DNA of 64,000 nucleotides from Salminus brasiliensis (Eukaryota; Chordata; Actinopteri; Characiformes; Bryconidae), in assembly GCF_030463535.1 (NCBI RefSeq), contig NC_132897.1:4283460-4347459 (forward strand), read 5' to 3'. The notes under the pieces were generated by a model that was not told the origin of the DNA, made no database searches, and was given only the letters and a program-made list of their open reading frames with translations. Both the position numbers and the translations under genes were made by a program. This document shows positions 1 through 12,800 of this stretch, piece after piece; the first letter of the stretch is position 1, and the number at the start of each line of letters is the position of its first letter.

Positions 1-2806
1 GCCATAGGGGGCTCGATGTCTTGGGGCACTACACTACTCCAACCATGTGGGGCGATATGGATTTCCTTGCTTTATAAACAAAAGGATAGGGGGAGAGGGG
101 AGACGTCCAGGTGTTTGCATGGTTTGGATTCTAGAAGTCATCGTGAGTTGCTGCCCTGTCTGTCCCTGCAGGCATGCCGAGACTTCCTGGAGCTGGCGGA
201 GAGCCACAGCCGCAGATGGCAGCGAGTCCTGCAGCATGAGAGGGAGCAGCGCACTCACCTGGAGGAGACCATCGAGCAGCTGGCCAAACAGCACAACAGC
301 CTGGAGAGAGCGTGGAGAGAGGCCCCTACACACTCCACCAACACGCCGGACACGCCCTCCACACACACAGGTGAGCTGAGACAGCAGGTGCCCATTTCAA
401 AGACCTGCCTGATGTTTTGGAGATGTTCTGACCCAGTCGTCTAGCCCTGGGTTTTTCAGCCCTGGTCCTGGAGGCCTACTGTTAAGTGCAGGGCAGCTGG
501 TCTCCAGGCCCATTTCTCCTGCTTTTAACACCTTAATCACCTTTAATAGCTGACTGTTCACCTGCTGTCTATTATGTAGATCCCACCCCTTCACACAGAT
601 GCCATTGGAGCCATACTATCAGTGCTGTGTGTTCTGTGCAGGGGTAAGTGAGCGGCCCCGGAAAGAAGAAGCGAGTGATGAAGATGAGGATACTGAATAT
701 TTCGATGCCATGGAGGATTCACCTGCATTCATCACAGTGACCGCCACAGACCCCTCACAACACAGGTCAGCTCTCTCTTTTCTTTCACACACACACACTT
801 GTTAACCGTCATAAATGAACCCTTTTAACTCGAAAGCCCTGAACGTCAGCACCATCGTCAAATGTCAAGTCACACATTAATTTTATAGTAGTTCTGTAGA
901 TTCTTAATAAGCAGTATTTATTAAGTAATTAGTAGGTACTACTTAATTTGTAGATACTGGAAAATTTGGACTGATTGAATAAGTAGTAGGTACTCTTTAA
1001 TTTGTAGATACTTAATAATCCGTATTACTATAGGTATATAGTATAAGGTACTACACATTTTTATTTAGTATGTAGATAGTGAATAGTACTTAATAGTACT
1101 TCTTGAATAGTACTGAATAGTACTTCTTGAATAATTAGTAGGTAATAAGTTATTTGTCAATACTGAAAGATTAGTACTTATTGAAAAAGAAGTAGGTACC
1201 AAATCATTTGTAGATTTTAAATTAGTACTTTTTGAATAGTTAGTAAGTACTAAATAATTAGTAGATACTGGAATAATTACTGAACAATATCTACAAATTC
1301 AATAATTAGTAGGCGCTACATAGTTAGTAGCTACTAAAAACATAGAACTTCTTAGTAGGTTGTAGTACCTACTAATTATTCACAAAGTACTATTATTTGT
1401 GTCTATTCAGTATGTAGGTACTAAATAATTAGAATTTGAAGATACTTAATAATCCTACTTATTTAATACTTAGTAAGCATTACCTAATTACCTAATTCGT
1501 AGCTACTGACAAATTAGTACTTAATAAATAGTACAATAAGGTACTACACATTTGTATTTAGTACGTAGATACTGAATAACAATTACTTCTTGAATAATTA
1601 GTAGGTAATTCATTTTTTTGTCAATACTGAAAGATTAGTACTTATTGAAAAAGAAGTAGGTACCAAATCATTTGTAGATTTTAAATAATTAGTACTTTTT
1701 GAATAGTTAGTAAGTACTAAATAATTGGTAGATACTGGAATAATTACTGAACAATATCTACATATTTAATAATTAGTAGGCGCTACATAATATTTAGCTA
1801 CTAAAAACATAGAACTTCTTATTAGGTTGTAGTACCTACTAACTATTCACAAAGTACTGTTATTTATGTCTATTCAGTACGAAGGTACAGAATAATTCGA
1901 ACTTAAATAATATGTAGAATGTAAATAATTAGTACTTATTGAAAAGTTAGTAAGTGCTAAATAATTGGTAGATACTGGGATACTTATTGAATAATTAGTA
2001 AGTACTAAAACTTTACTTATAAAGTAAATAATTAAAACTTCTTGGATATTTAGCAGGTCTAAGATTATTACTTATTGAATACTTTGTAGATTTTAAATAA
2101 TTAGTACTTATTGATAAGTCCGTAAGTGCTAAATAATTAGTAGATACTGGACTAATTACTGCATAATTAGTACTTGTTAAATAATTAGTAAGTGCCAAAT
2201 AATTTGTAAAAATAGTAGATATGGAAAAATCCATACTTACTGAATAATTAGTAAGTTCTGAAAAAATAGAACTTACAGAATAATTAGTATGCAGTAAATA
2301 CTGAATAATCAGTAGATGCTGAATTCATTATTGAATAATTAGAAGATGCTGAAATATCAGTATGTGCTACGTTAGTGGGCACTGAATAATGAGTACTTAT
2401 TGAATAATTAGTAGATACTGAATAGTTAACATGTACTGAACATTAGGCAGTATTGAAGTCAAAAGTACTTGTTGCATGCAGACACAAAGGTTCTTCAATG
2501 CAATGGTTCTATAAAGAACCACAACAAACTCCAAAAGCCCTTTGAATGTTTAAATGGTTCGTTGCCTGGTTAAAAGGGGTTCTTCTCTATGATTGAAAAC
2601 CTTTTGAAGTTGGTTAATACATGGTTCTATATACCACATAAAGGGTTTCACTACTCTTTAAAGCCAAGGAACTCTTTTCAGTACTATCTAGAACCCTTTT
2701 GTGTACAATTTATTAAGTATATATAAATAAATGGATGTAAATGGTGTATTATTACACACACTTACACTCACCCACCCACATATTGTCCTTGACTGAATTC
2801 TCTGTG

Positions 2807-2856
<50 letters not shown>

Positions 2857-2966
2857 CTATTATGTTTTAATGAGAGAGTTTGATCTGCTGGATCTCACCA
2901 TGGTTGAGTTAACAACCCGAGACGGTTTCCTTCTCATTATCCAATATATCTGCCTTCAGCTTTCTC

Positions 2967-3024
<58 letters not shown>

Positions 3025-3082
3025 ACAAAGTTATATGACTGTGTTTGAACTGTACTCCCAGCTGTTTGAATCAGCAAGGTTT

Positions 3083-3142
<60 letters not shown>

Positions 3143-3777
3143 CAGGGGAACATACCCAATCTGACACTTCGGGACGCTGTATTTACAGTACCTTACCATA
3201 CAAATCTCCACATTCACACAGGCAGACCTTTACCTTTGGGGGCTCAGGATCTGAATCTTATGATTGAGCAAATGGCTAATATGTAAATGACATACAGCTT
3301 CAACACTGTGCAGAGGTTTTAAGCCCCTAATGTCTCTCAGCAGTGAGAGGGTTTTTACTGTAGAAGCTCCAGATCTCATCAGATCAGATGCAGGTGAACA
3401 TAAATCCAGTAAAGAGGAGAAACAAGAGCTTCTCATTCTGAAGGAAGAAAGTAGTGAGATCTTGTCGGTGAGCTAGTCTGAAGAACAGAGCTCAGTTCCT
3501 TCAGGTTTCTCCTGGACGCCCCCCAGTCCAGCCAACTCCATCAGCAGCAGCAGTAGCAGCTCACCTGATTTACCATCAAACCAGGTGTTGATCTGAGGAG
3601 AACTCTAAATAATACTAGACTCCATGAGGAGACCTTTGGAGATGTTCTAATGATGAACACAGTGATGGAGAACCACCACCTCCACCACTTTCTGTAGGAG
3701 TGTTATTAATGTTTATTCTGAATTTCACAGGGGACTAAAAATTTTGCACAGTACGGTACTCTGTATAATTGTTAATT

Positions 3778-3841
<64 letters not shown>

Positions 3842-6841
3842 TTGCAGGCGATCTCAGAGTAATTTAAGTGGTGCCAGTGGTGGACAGCCCAGTGAGTGGA
3901 ACCTGGAGGACCATGTGAGTGTCCATTTCGCTCTTTATTGCTCTCCTAGCAACTGTTGCTAGGTTGGACAAGCTATTCAGAATACTGCCCAACATCCCAT
4001 TCAGTCAAATGATGACAGAACACACAATTCAGTTATGTGGCAAATTAATAGGGGTGTGTGAGAGATCAGCAGCCACGCCATTATATTATAGGCAGTGTTC
4101 GTTTCGTTAACATAAACTGTGACGAAAAATTAGTTTATGAACTTTTTCTACGACAAAAAAGAGATGAGAAATATTTAGAAAACCAGAACGGTGACGAAAT
4201 CTACTACACTTTTAGACCCGCCTCACCTCACTGTATCCTTAAGACTGGATATTCGCGTCTGGCCTCTTTTCTTGCTCACAAACAACATCCTAAAATCTTT
4301 GAAATTACTTTTTTTTTTAATCGTGATGGAAACGAGAGCAAACTGCAATCATTATATTTTGTCAGAGTTTCCGATCTTTCCATTTCGCTGGATGAAAATT
4401 GCTGCCGTCAGCAATCGTATCCAACTGCAGCAGACCTCTAAATAATAATAAAACCTTAGACAGCATGACCTAAAATTAGACTAAATGGTATCACTTTACT
4501 TCGATGGTCCATTGTAGATGCCTTGTAGATGCTCGCCTGATACTCATTCATTCATTCTGATATAACATTCAGCTGAATGAATTCAACTAACCCTAACCTA
4601 AATCTTAAATCTTAAATCTAACCCTAACCTAAATCTTAAATCTAACCCTAAACCAAACCTAAATCTTAAATCTAACCCTAACCCTAACCTAAATCTTAAA
4701 TCTAACCTAAATCTTAAATCTAACTCTAAACCTAACCTTAATCTTAAATCTAACCCTAACCTAAATCTTAAATCTAACCCTAACCCTAACCTAAATCTTA
4801 AATCTAACCTAAATCTTAAATCTAACTCTAAACCTAAATCTTAAATCTTAAATCTAACCCTAACCTAAATCTTAAATCTTAAATCTAACCCTAACCTAAA
4901 TCTTAAATCTTAAATCTAACCCTAACCTAAATCTTAAATCTAACTCTAACCCTAACCTAAATCTTAAATCTAACCCTAACCCTAACCTAAATCTTAAATC
5001 TAACCCTAACCTAAATCTAACCCTAACCTAAATCTTAAATCTAACCCTAACCCTAACCTAAATCTTAAATCTTAAATCTAACCTAAATCTTAAATCTAAC
5101 TCTAAACCTAACCTAAATCTTAAATCTAACCCTAACCTAAATCTTAAATCTTAAATCTAACCCTAACCTAAATCTTAAATCTAACCCTAACCTAAATCTT
5201 AAATCTAACTCTAACCCTAACCTAAATCTTAAATCTAACCCTAACCTAAATCTTAAATCTAACCCTAACCCTAACCTAAATCTTAAATCTAACCCTAACC
5301 TAAATCTAACCCTAACCTAAATCTTAAATCTAACCCTAACCCTAACCTAAATCTTAAATCTAACCCTAACCCTAACCTAAATCTTAAATCTAACCCTAAC
5401 CTAAATCTTAAATCTAACCCTAACCTAAACTAAATCTTAAATCTAACCCTAAACCTAAACTAAATCTTAAATCTAACTCTAACCTAAATCTTAAATCTTA
5501 AATCTAACCCTAACCTAAATCTTAAATCTAACCCTAACCTAAATCTAACCCTAACCTAAATCTTAAATCTAACCCTAACCCTAACCTAAATCTTAAATCT
5601 AACCCTAACCTTAACCTAAATCTTAAATCTAACCCTAACCTAACCTAAATCTTAAATCTAACCCTAACCTAAACTAAATCTTAAATCTAACCCTAAACCT
5701 AAACTAAATCTTAAATCTAACCCTAAACCTAAACTAAATCTTAAATCTAACTCTAACCTAAATCTTAAATCTTAAATCTAACCCTAACCTAAATCTTAAA
5801 TCTAACCCTAAACCTAAATCTTAAATCTTAAATCCAACCCTAACCTAAATCTTAAATCCAACCCTAACCTAAATCTTAAATCTAACCCTCACCTAAATCT
5901 TAAATATTAAATCTAACCCTAACCTAAATCTTTAATCTAACCCTAACATTAACCTAAATCTTAAATCTAACCCAAAACCTAACCCTAAAAGAGTGAGGTT
6001 AGGTTTAGGGTTAGGTTTTGAATTAAATTCAATAGACAGTCATTTATATTCAACTTAGACTTCAGTTACATTTAATACTCATTTAGTTGAATGTAGTAAT
6101 TGGATGAATTTATAGTGGACCGTCCAAGTAAAATATAGAAACAGTTTCAGTGACTAAAACTAAGATGAACTAAATTACTAAAAGGGGAAACTAATATACA
6201 TTTAAGTCAGAGGACTAAGACTAAAACTAAATACAATTATCATCAATTAAAATCAGATGCTCTGGATTTCACTGATTAAACTATTGGATGTTCTATTAAG
6301 ACATTACTAAGCGTGAACAGCCAATATGCGAAGTCAGCCAATCAGCATTTGCTAGCCTAAATACTGCTGCTAATGCTAATAACTCGTTGCGCCATCATAA
6401 GAAAAGCACTTTTGCCTAAAGTATTCGGACGCATAGCACCGTCTAGTGGCAGAGAGTGAGTTCATGCTGGAGTTTGTTTTGGGTGTATCTCCATCACTCT
6501 GTGTGCTTGTCCCACAGTCATCTCCCAGCTACAATGATTTGTCAGGGAAAGAGGTTCAGCCCCGCAGGAAGAGGCGGAGCCGCATCCCAGACAAGCCCAA
6601 CTACTCGCTGAACCTGTGGAGCATCATGAAGAACTGCATCGGGAAAGAGCTCTCCAAAATTCCCATGCCTGTGAGTGTCCCAGTACCCATTGTCCCATTG
6701 CCTGCTTACAGTGAGGAGACTGAGCTGGAGATGTCTAATATGCAGTTATACTAGATGTTGGAACATTGCTGTGAGGATTTGATTGCATTTATGATGATGA
6801 TGATGATGATTAGTTCTACATCACATAATCTCACCTCTTCT

Positions 6842-6883
<42 letters not shown>

Positions 6884-9800
6884 GTGAACTTTAATGAGCC
6901 TCTGTCGATGCTGCAGCGCTTGACGGAGGATCTGGAGTACAGTGAGCTGCTGGATAAAGCGGCTCGCTGCGAGAACTCTCTGGAGCAGATGTGTTTGGTC
7001 GCCGCGTTCTCCGTGTCCTCCTACTCCACCACTGTCCACCGCACAGCCAAACCCTTCAACCCCCTGCTGGGGGAGACATACGAGCTCGACCGGCTGGAGG
7101 AGTTCGGCTACCGCTCACTCTGTGAACAAGTGAGTGTACTGAGCTGGAATAAAACATGGACAGTCAAACAGCACCCCCTGGAGGCCTAACCGAGCGCAAA
7201 CATGCCTCCTTTGCTTACTCCTTTCATGTCTTATATCCTGGATTTAGTGTGATATACTTATCTTACACACACAATCAAATTTATCCACAGGTCAGTCATC
7301 ATCCTCCAGCTGCCGCCCATCATGTAATGTCACAGCGAGGCTGGTCCCTGTGGCAAGAAATCACCATCGCAAGCAAGTTCCGCGGCAAATACCTGTCCAT
7401 CATGCCCCTGGGTAAGAGCCTCAGCTTCCTCCAACAAACACAGGCTGTAGGGATGCCCACACGCTGCTCTGTTTATATTCAGCTCAGTAGGCTCTGTGGT
7501 CTAAGCGGATGGGGGGGGGGGGGGGGGGAGGTCGCAAGTTCGAATCCCGAGCCGCTTTGCCATCAGCAGCCGGAGTCTGAGAAAGTCTCCGGGTGGGTAG
7601 ATGGATGGCGCGCTCTCTCTCCACTCATCACTTTTAAGCGATGCTGTGGAGCTGGTGCAGTGGAGCTGGGGACCCGCCACTTGTCGGTTCCTGTGGAAAA
7701 GTGGAAGGAAATTGAGTAAATTAACATCAGTAGTGGTAATTTGGATGGGTTACTGGCCAGTGCCCATAGGCTACATTGACTCAAAGAAGCCTCCAGAACA
7801 GTCCTTGGGCTCTTAACCCTATGTCCTGTTATTTCTTGTTAATAAACCCTCACAACCCTCATCCCTTTACAAATAAGAAGACAGATACACACCAGAAAAT
7901 AGACATGTACCTCATTTTATGTATAAATTAATATGTATTATTTTAATAAGTAGAAATAAACAAGCAAAAAGCCGCCAAGAACAGAAACATTAAGAGAATA
8001 GAACTGCAGGAAATTCATGTTCATAAATTAATGGAAATTAATCCATTTGTTTAGCCCTTTTTAATCCTTTCACAAAATCTAGAATTTTCTATTTTTTCCG
8101 ACGTTTGTGCCCAAGGGCCTTGTAATACCGTGATGCGTCCCTGAGTAATAATATTATAATACCTGAAGTTTAACAGAAATGAAATATTGGAGATAAGCTT
8201 CTAAATATCTTAAGGTCCTGATAAAGCTCTGAAGACTGGTACTGAACTCTCATTCGCTCTCTAGGTGCCATCCATCTACGGTTCCATGCAAGTGGGAACC
8301 ACTACGTGTGGCGTAAGGTTACGTCCACTGTGCACAACATCATCGTGGGCAAACTGTGGATAGACCAGGTGCGTTCTCTAACTTTTTTGCACTGAACTGA
8401 TATTCAAAATAATTTCAAATAATGTTGCATCATGTTGAAATGTCCCCTGTCTTCCTCTCTCTCAGTCAGGGGACATTGATATTGTAAACCACAGAACCAA
8501 AGAGACATGTCAGCTGAAGTTCTCTCCATATAGCTACTTCTCCAGGGAAGTTCCACGCAAGGTAATATCTCAGCGGCTTTTGAAGCTCCTCCAACCTCCT
8601 CCACCATCTTTCTCCTCCAGAAACCACTGTGCTTCACCTTTAAACACAATATAGAACCTGCTCCAGACACTTTCACTACCTTCCAAAGACTCTCATTCTA
8701 CTCCAGAGATAATCATTCTCCACAAAACTATCAGTACCCCCTGTAAACATCACAGTTTTCCACCCAAACTCCATCATTACCCTCTAAACATCACAGTTTT
8801 CCACCCAAACTCCATCATTACCCTCTAAACATCACAGTTTTCCACCCAAACACCATCATTACCCTCTAAACATCAACATTTTCCACCCAAACACCATCAT
8901 TACCCTCTAAACATCAACGTTTTCCACCCAAACACCATCATTACCCTCTAAACATCACAGTTTTCCACCCAAACACCATCATTACCCTCTAAACATCAAC
9001 GTTTTCCACCCAAACACCATCATTACCCTCTAAACATCACAGTTTTCCACCCAAACACCATCATTACCCTCTAAACATCAACGTTTTCCACCCAAACTCC
9101 ATCATTACCCTCTAAACATCACCATTTTCCACCCAAACTCCATCATTTCCCATCTAAACATCACCGTTTTCCACCCAAACTCCATCATTTCCCATCTAAA
9201 CATCACCGTTTTCCACCCAAACTCCATCATTTCCCATCTAAACATCACCGTTTTCCACCCAAACTCCATCATTTCCCATCTAAACATCACCGTTTTCCAC
9301 ACAAATAACATGATTCTCCACCAAAGATCATCATTCCTCTCCAAACATCCACATTTTCCACCAAAACCACCATTCTCCACCTCCACCTACACCATCATTT
9401 CCCTCTAAAAAAATCTTTCTCCACCATCCTTCTCCTTAAAGCACCAGCGTTCTCCACCAAATGCCACCATTCTCCATCCAAACATCATCATTCTCCACCA
9501 AAGACTGTAATTCTTCTGTAGACATAATTATTCTTCACAAAACACCATCATTACCCTCAAAACATAACCGTTTCCACCAAACACCATCCTTACCTTCTAA
9601 ACATTATCTTTTTTCCACACAAACACCATCATTCTCCACAATCATTCTCCACCGAAAACCATAATTCTCCACCATGCACTGTCCTAATGAGCCAAACATC
9701 CAAACCAAGCATCATGATTCTCCATCAAACACCATCATTAATCATTCTCCACCATCATTTTCCTCCAAGCACCATCACTCTCCACCCAAACCCCATCACT

Positions 9801-12800
9801 CTCCACCCAAACCCCATCACTCTCCACCAAACCCCATCACTCTTCACCAAAGACCACCATTCCCCACCCAAACACCTTCATTCCCCACCCAAACACCTTT
9901 ATTCTCCACCCAAACACCATCACTCTCCACTAAACACTATCATTCTCCTCTAAACATCTTCATTCTCCACCAAACATCATGCTATACTAGATGCGATACT
10001 TTATTGAGAAGCTGTATAATTTGCTTCCTGCTCTGGTGTTTTGGTCTAGGTGACCGGTGTGGTGGGGGACAGTGAGGGTCAGGCACACTACATCCTATCC
10101 GGGACGTGGGACGAGAGGATGGAGAGCGCCAAGATTGTCCAGAGCAGCCGGGGAAGCAGCGGGGCTGAGGGCAAACAGAAGACTGTCTACCAAACACTTT
10201 CCCCAAGACTGCTGTGGAAGAAATACCCCCTCCCGTAAGCACCGAACACCATACACACACTTCACACACGTCAGCAACACACACACACAAAAACACGAAA
10301 ACCAACTAGAGCATCTCAAAATACTGAACATCTTTTCCTTTTTTCCAATCTCTTCTCTCAGAGAGAACGCTGAGAACATGTACTTTTTCTCGTCTCTGGC
10401 TCTGACGCTGAATGAGGAGGAGGCGGGCGTGAGTTTGACTGATAGCCGGCTGCGGCCGGACCAGCGGCTGATGGAGGAAGGCCAGTGGGACGAGGCAAAC
10501 TCTGAGAAACAGAGACTGGAGGAGAAACAGAGGGCAGTGAGGAGGAGGAGAGAGACCGAGGCCTCAGATGCCATGGATGAAGGTGAGGAGCACAGAGAAT
10601 TCTCAAGCAGTCAATAAGGCATCATTTAAAGCACTGTTTAACTACAGCTACTGGAGTTCGTTTAGTTTTTCAACCATATTAAATAATATCTTTTATAACG
10701 GTGAGATCAACATTCCTGGAACCTCAGCAGCAGCTAGTGAAGCTCAGTGATCCAAAACTATCCACGAAACACCACCATTCTCCTCCAAACATCATCAGTC
10801 TTAATAAAACACCATCTTCCTCCACCAATCACCGTCATTCTCCACCCAAATCCATCATTCTCCACCAATCACCATCATTCTCCACCAAAAAGCATTCTCC
10901 ACCAAACTCCTTCATTCCCCACTAACAATCATTATCATTCTCCACCAATCACCATCATTCTCTGACAAACCCCATCATTCTCTGACAAACTCCACCATTC
11001 TCCACCAGTCACCACCATTCTCCACCAACCTCCATCATTCTCTGACAAACCCCATCATTCTCTGACAAACTCCACCATTCTCCACCAGTCACCACCATTC
11101 TCCTCCAAACATCATCAGTCTTAATAAAACACCATCTTCCTCCACCAATCACCATCATTCTCCACCCAAATCCATCATTCTCCACCAATCACCATCATTC
11201 TCCACCAAAAAGCATTCTCCACCAAACTCCTTCATTCCCCACTAACAATCATTATCATTCTCCACCAATCACCATCATTCTCCACCAAATAGCATTTTCC
11301 ACCAAAATCCATCATTCTCCACCAGTCATTATCATTCTCCACCAAACTCCCCTTCATTCTCAACTAACAATCATTCTCCACTAAATACCATCGTTCTCCA
11401 CCAAACTCCATCATTCTCCACCAAACTCCATCATTCTCTGACAGACGTCATCATTCTCTGCCAAACTCCACCATTCTCCACCGGTCACCATCATTCTCCA
11501 CAAAACTCCATCATTCTCCACACAACATCTTTATTTTCCACTAAAAATCATTCTCCACCAATAACCATCATTCTCCCCCAAACTCCATCAATCTCCACAC
11601 ATTGTCATTCTCCACCAAACAGTATTCTCGACCAAACTCCATCATTCTCCACCAAACTCCATCATTCTCCACCAAACCCCATCATTCTCTGACAAACCCC
11701 ATCATTCTCTGACAAACTTCACCATTCTCCACCCGTCATCATCAGTCTCCACCAAACTCCATCATTCTCCACCAATCACCATCAGTCTCCACCAAACTCC
11801 ATAAATCTCCACACGTTGTCATTCTCCACTAAATAGCATTCTCCACCAATCACCATCATTCTCCACCAAACTCCATCAGTCTTAATAAAACATCATCTTC
11901 CACCACCAATCACCATCATTCTCCACCCAAATCCATCATTCTCCACACAACATTTTTATTCCCCACTAAATAGCATTCTCCACCAATCACAATCATTCTC
12001 CACCAAACATCATCAGTCTTAATAAAACTCCATCATTCTCCACCAAACACCATCCCTTCACCTCAGTGGATCTTTGGCTGGTAAAGGGTTCTTTTTAATA
12101 ATGGTAGATTGTAGATGATTCTATATAGAACATTTTAAAAAGGTTCAATGTAGCACTAAAACAGGGTTCCACTATTCTTACAAGTCCAGGAACTCTTTCT
12201 CAGTACTATATATAGAACCTTTCACATCTTCACCACCCAGTGGTCAGAGAACAGTTCAGTAGAGTTCAATAAGTCCCTTTGGGGGAAGTCTAAGTGGTTC
12301 TGTGTGATCCTCATTATTCCTTACATGTCTGGTCTTCCAGACTGTGCTCATTTAGGTGAGTTCTGCCGTAGAAGTGTGTGTAGTACTAATCCATTTGGGG
12401 ACATTGTTTGGACAGTCCACTGTTGATGGTTTCTAGACACGTTTAAAACCTCTTCAGCTACCATTTCAGTTCAGTGTTATCTAGCAATTGCTTCCCTCAG
12501 TGCTACCCTAATCCCAAACCTGTCCTTAAACCGAAGCCTCGTCCTAATCCCATGTCTAACCCAAACTTGAACTGATCTCAACTTGAACTCTCACACTGAC
12601 TTTAATTACAAATCAGACCCCGGACATGCCCCTACTCATATTATCTCACTGAGGGTCCTGAAGGAGCAAAGAATTGAGCCAAATACAGACTTGCCCGGAA
12701 GCTGAACCTACCCAGACATCATTGGAATCTGATCAGTTTTCCTTTTTCCTAAGCATGCAAGAAAGTGTCAGAGTCAGGGTGTGACCGTTTGACAGTGAGA

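Noticed and set aside
4590..6000. Chromosome end or true telomere
   Set aside because: Units are degenerate aaccctaacctaaatctt forms inside a transposon-like element within an osbp2 intron, with genes on both sides.
7156..7719. A 187-residue continuous frame across osbp2 exon 7291-7411
   Set aside because: It reads through the exon into flanking intron and a SINE; only 7291-7411 is coding by splice sites and homology.
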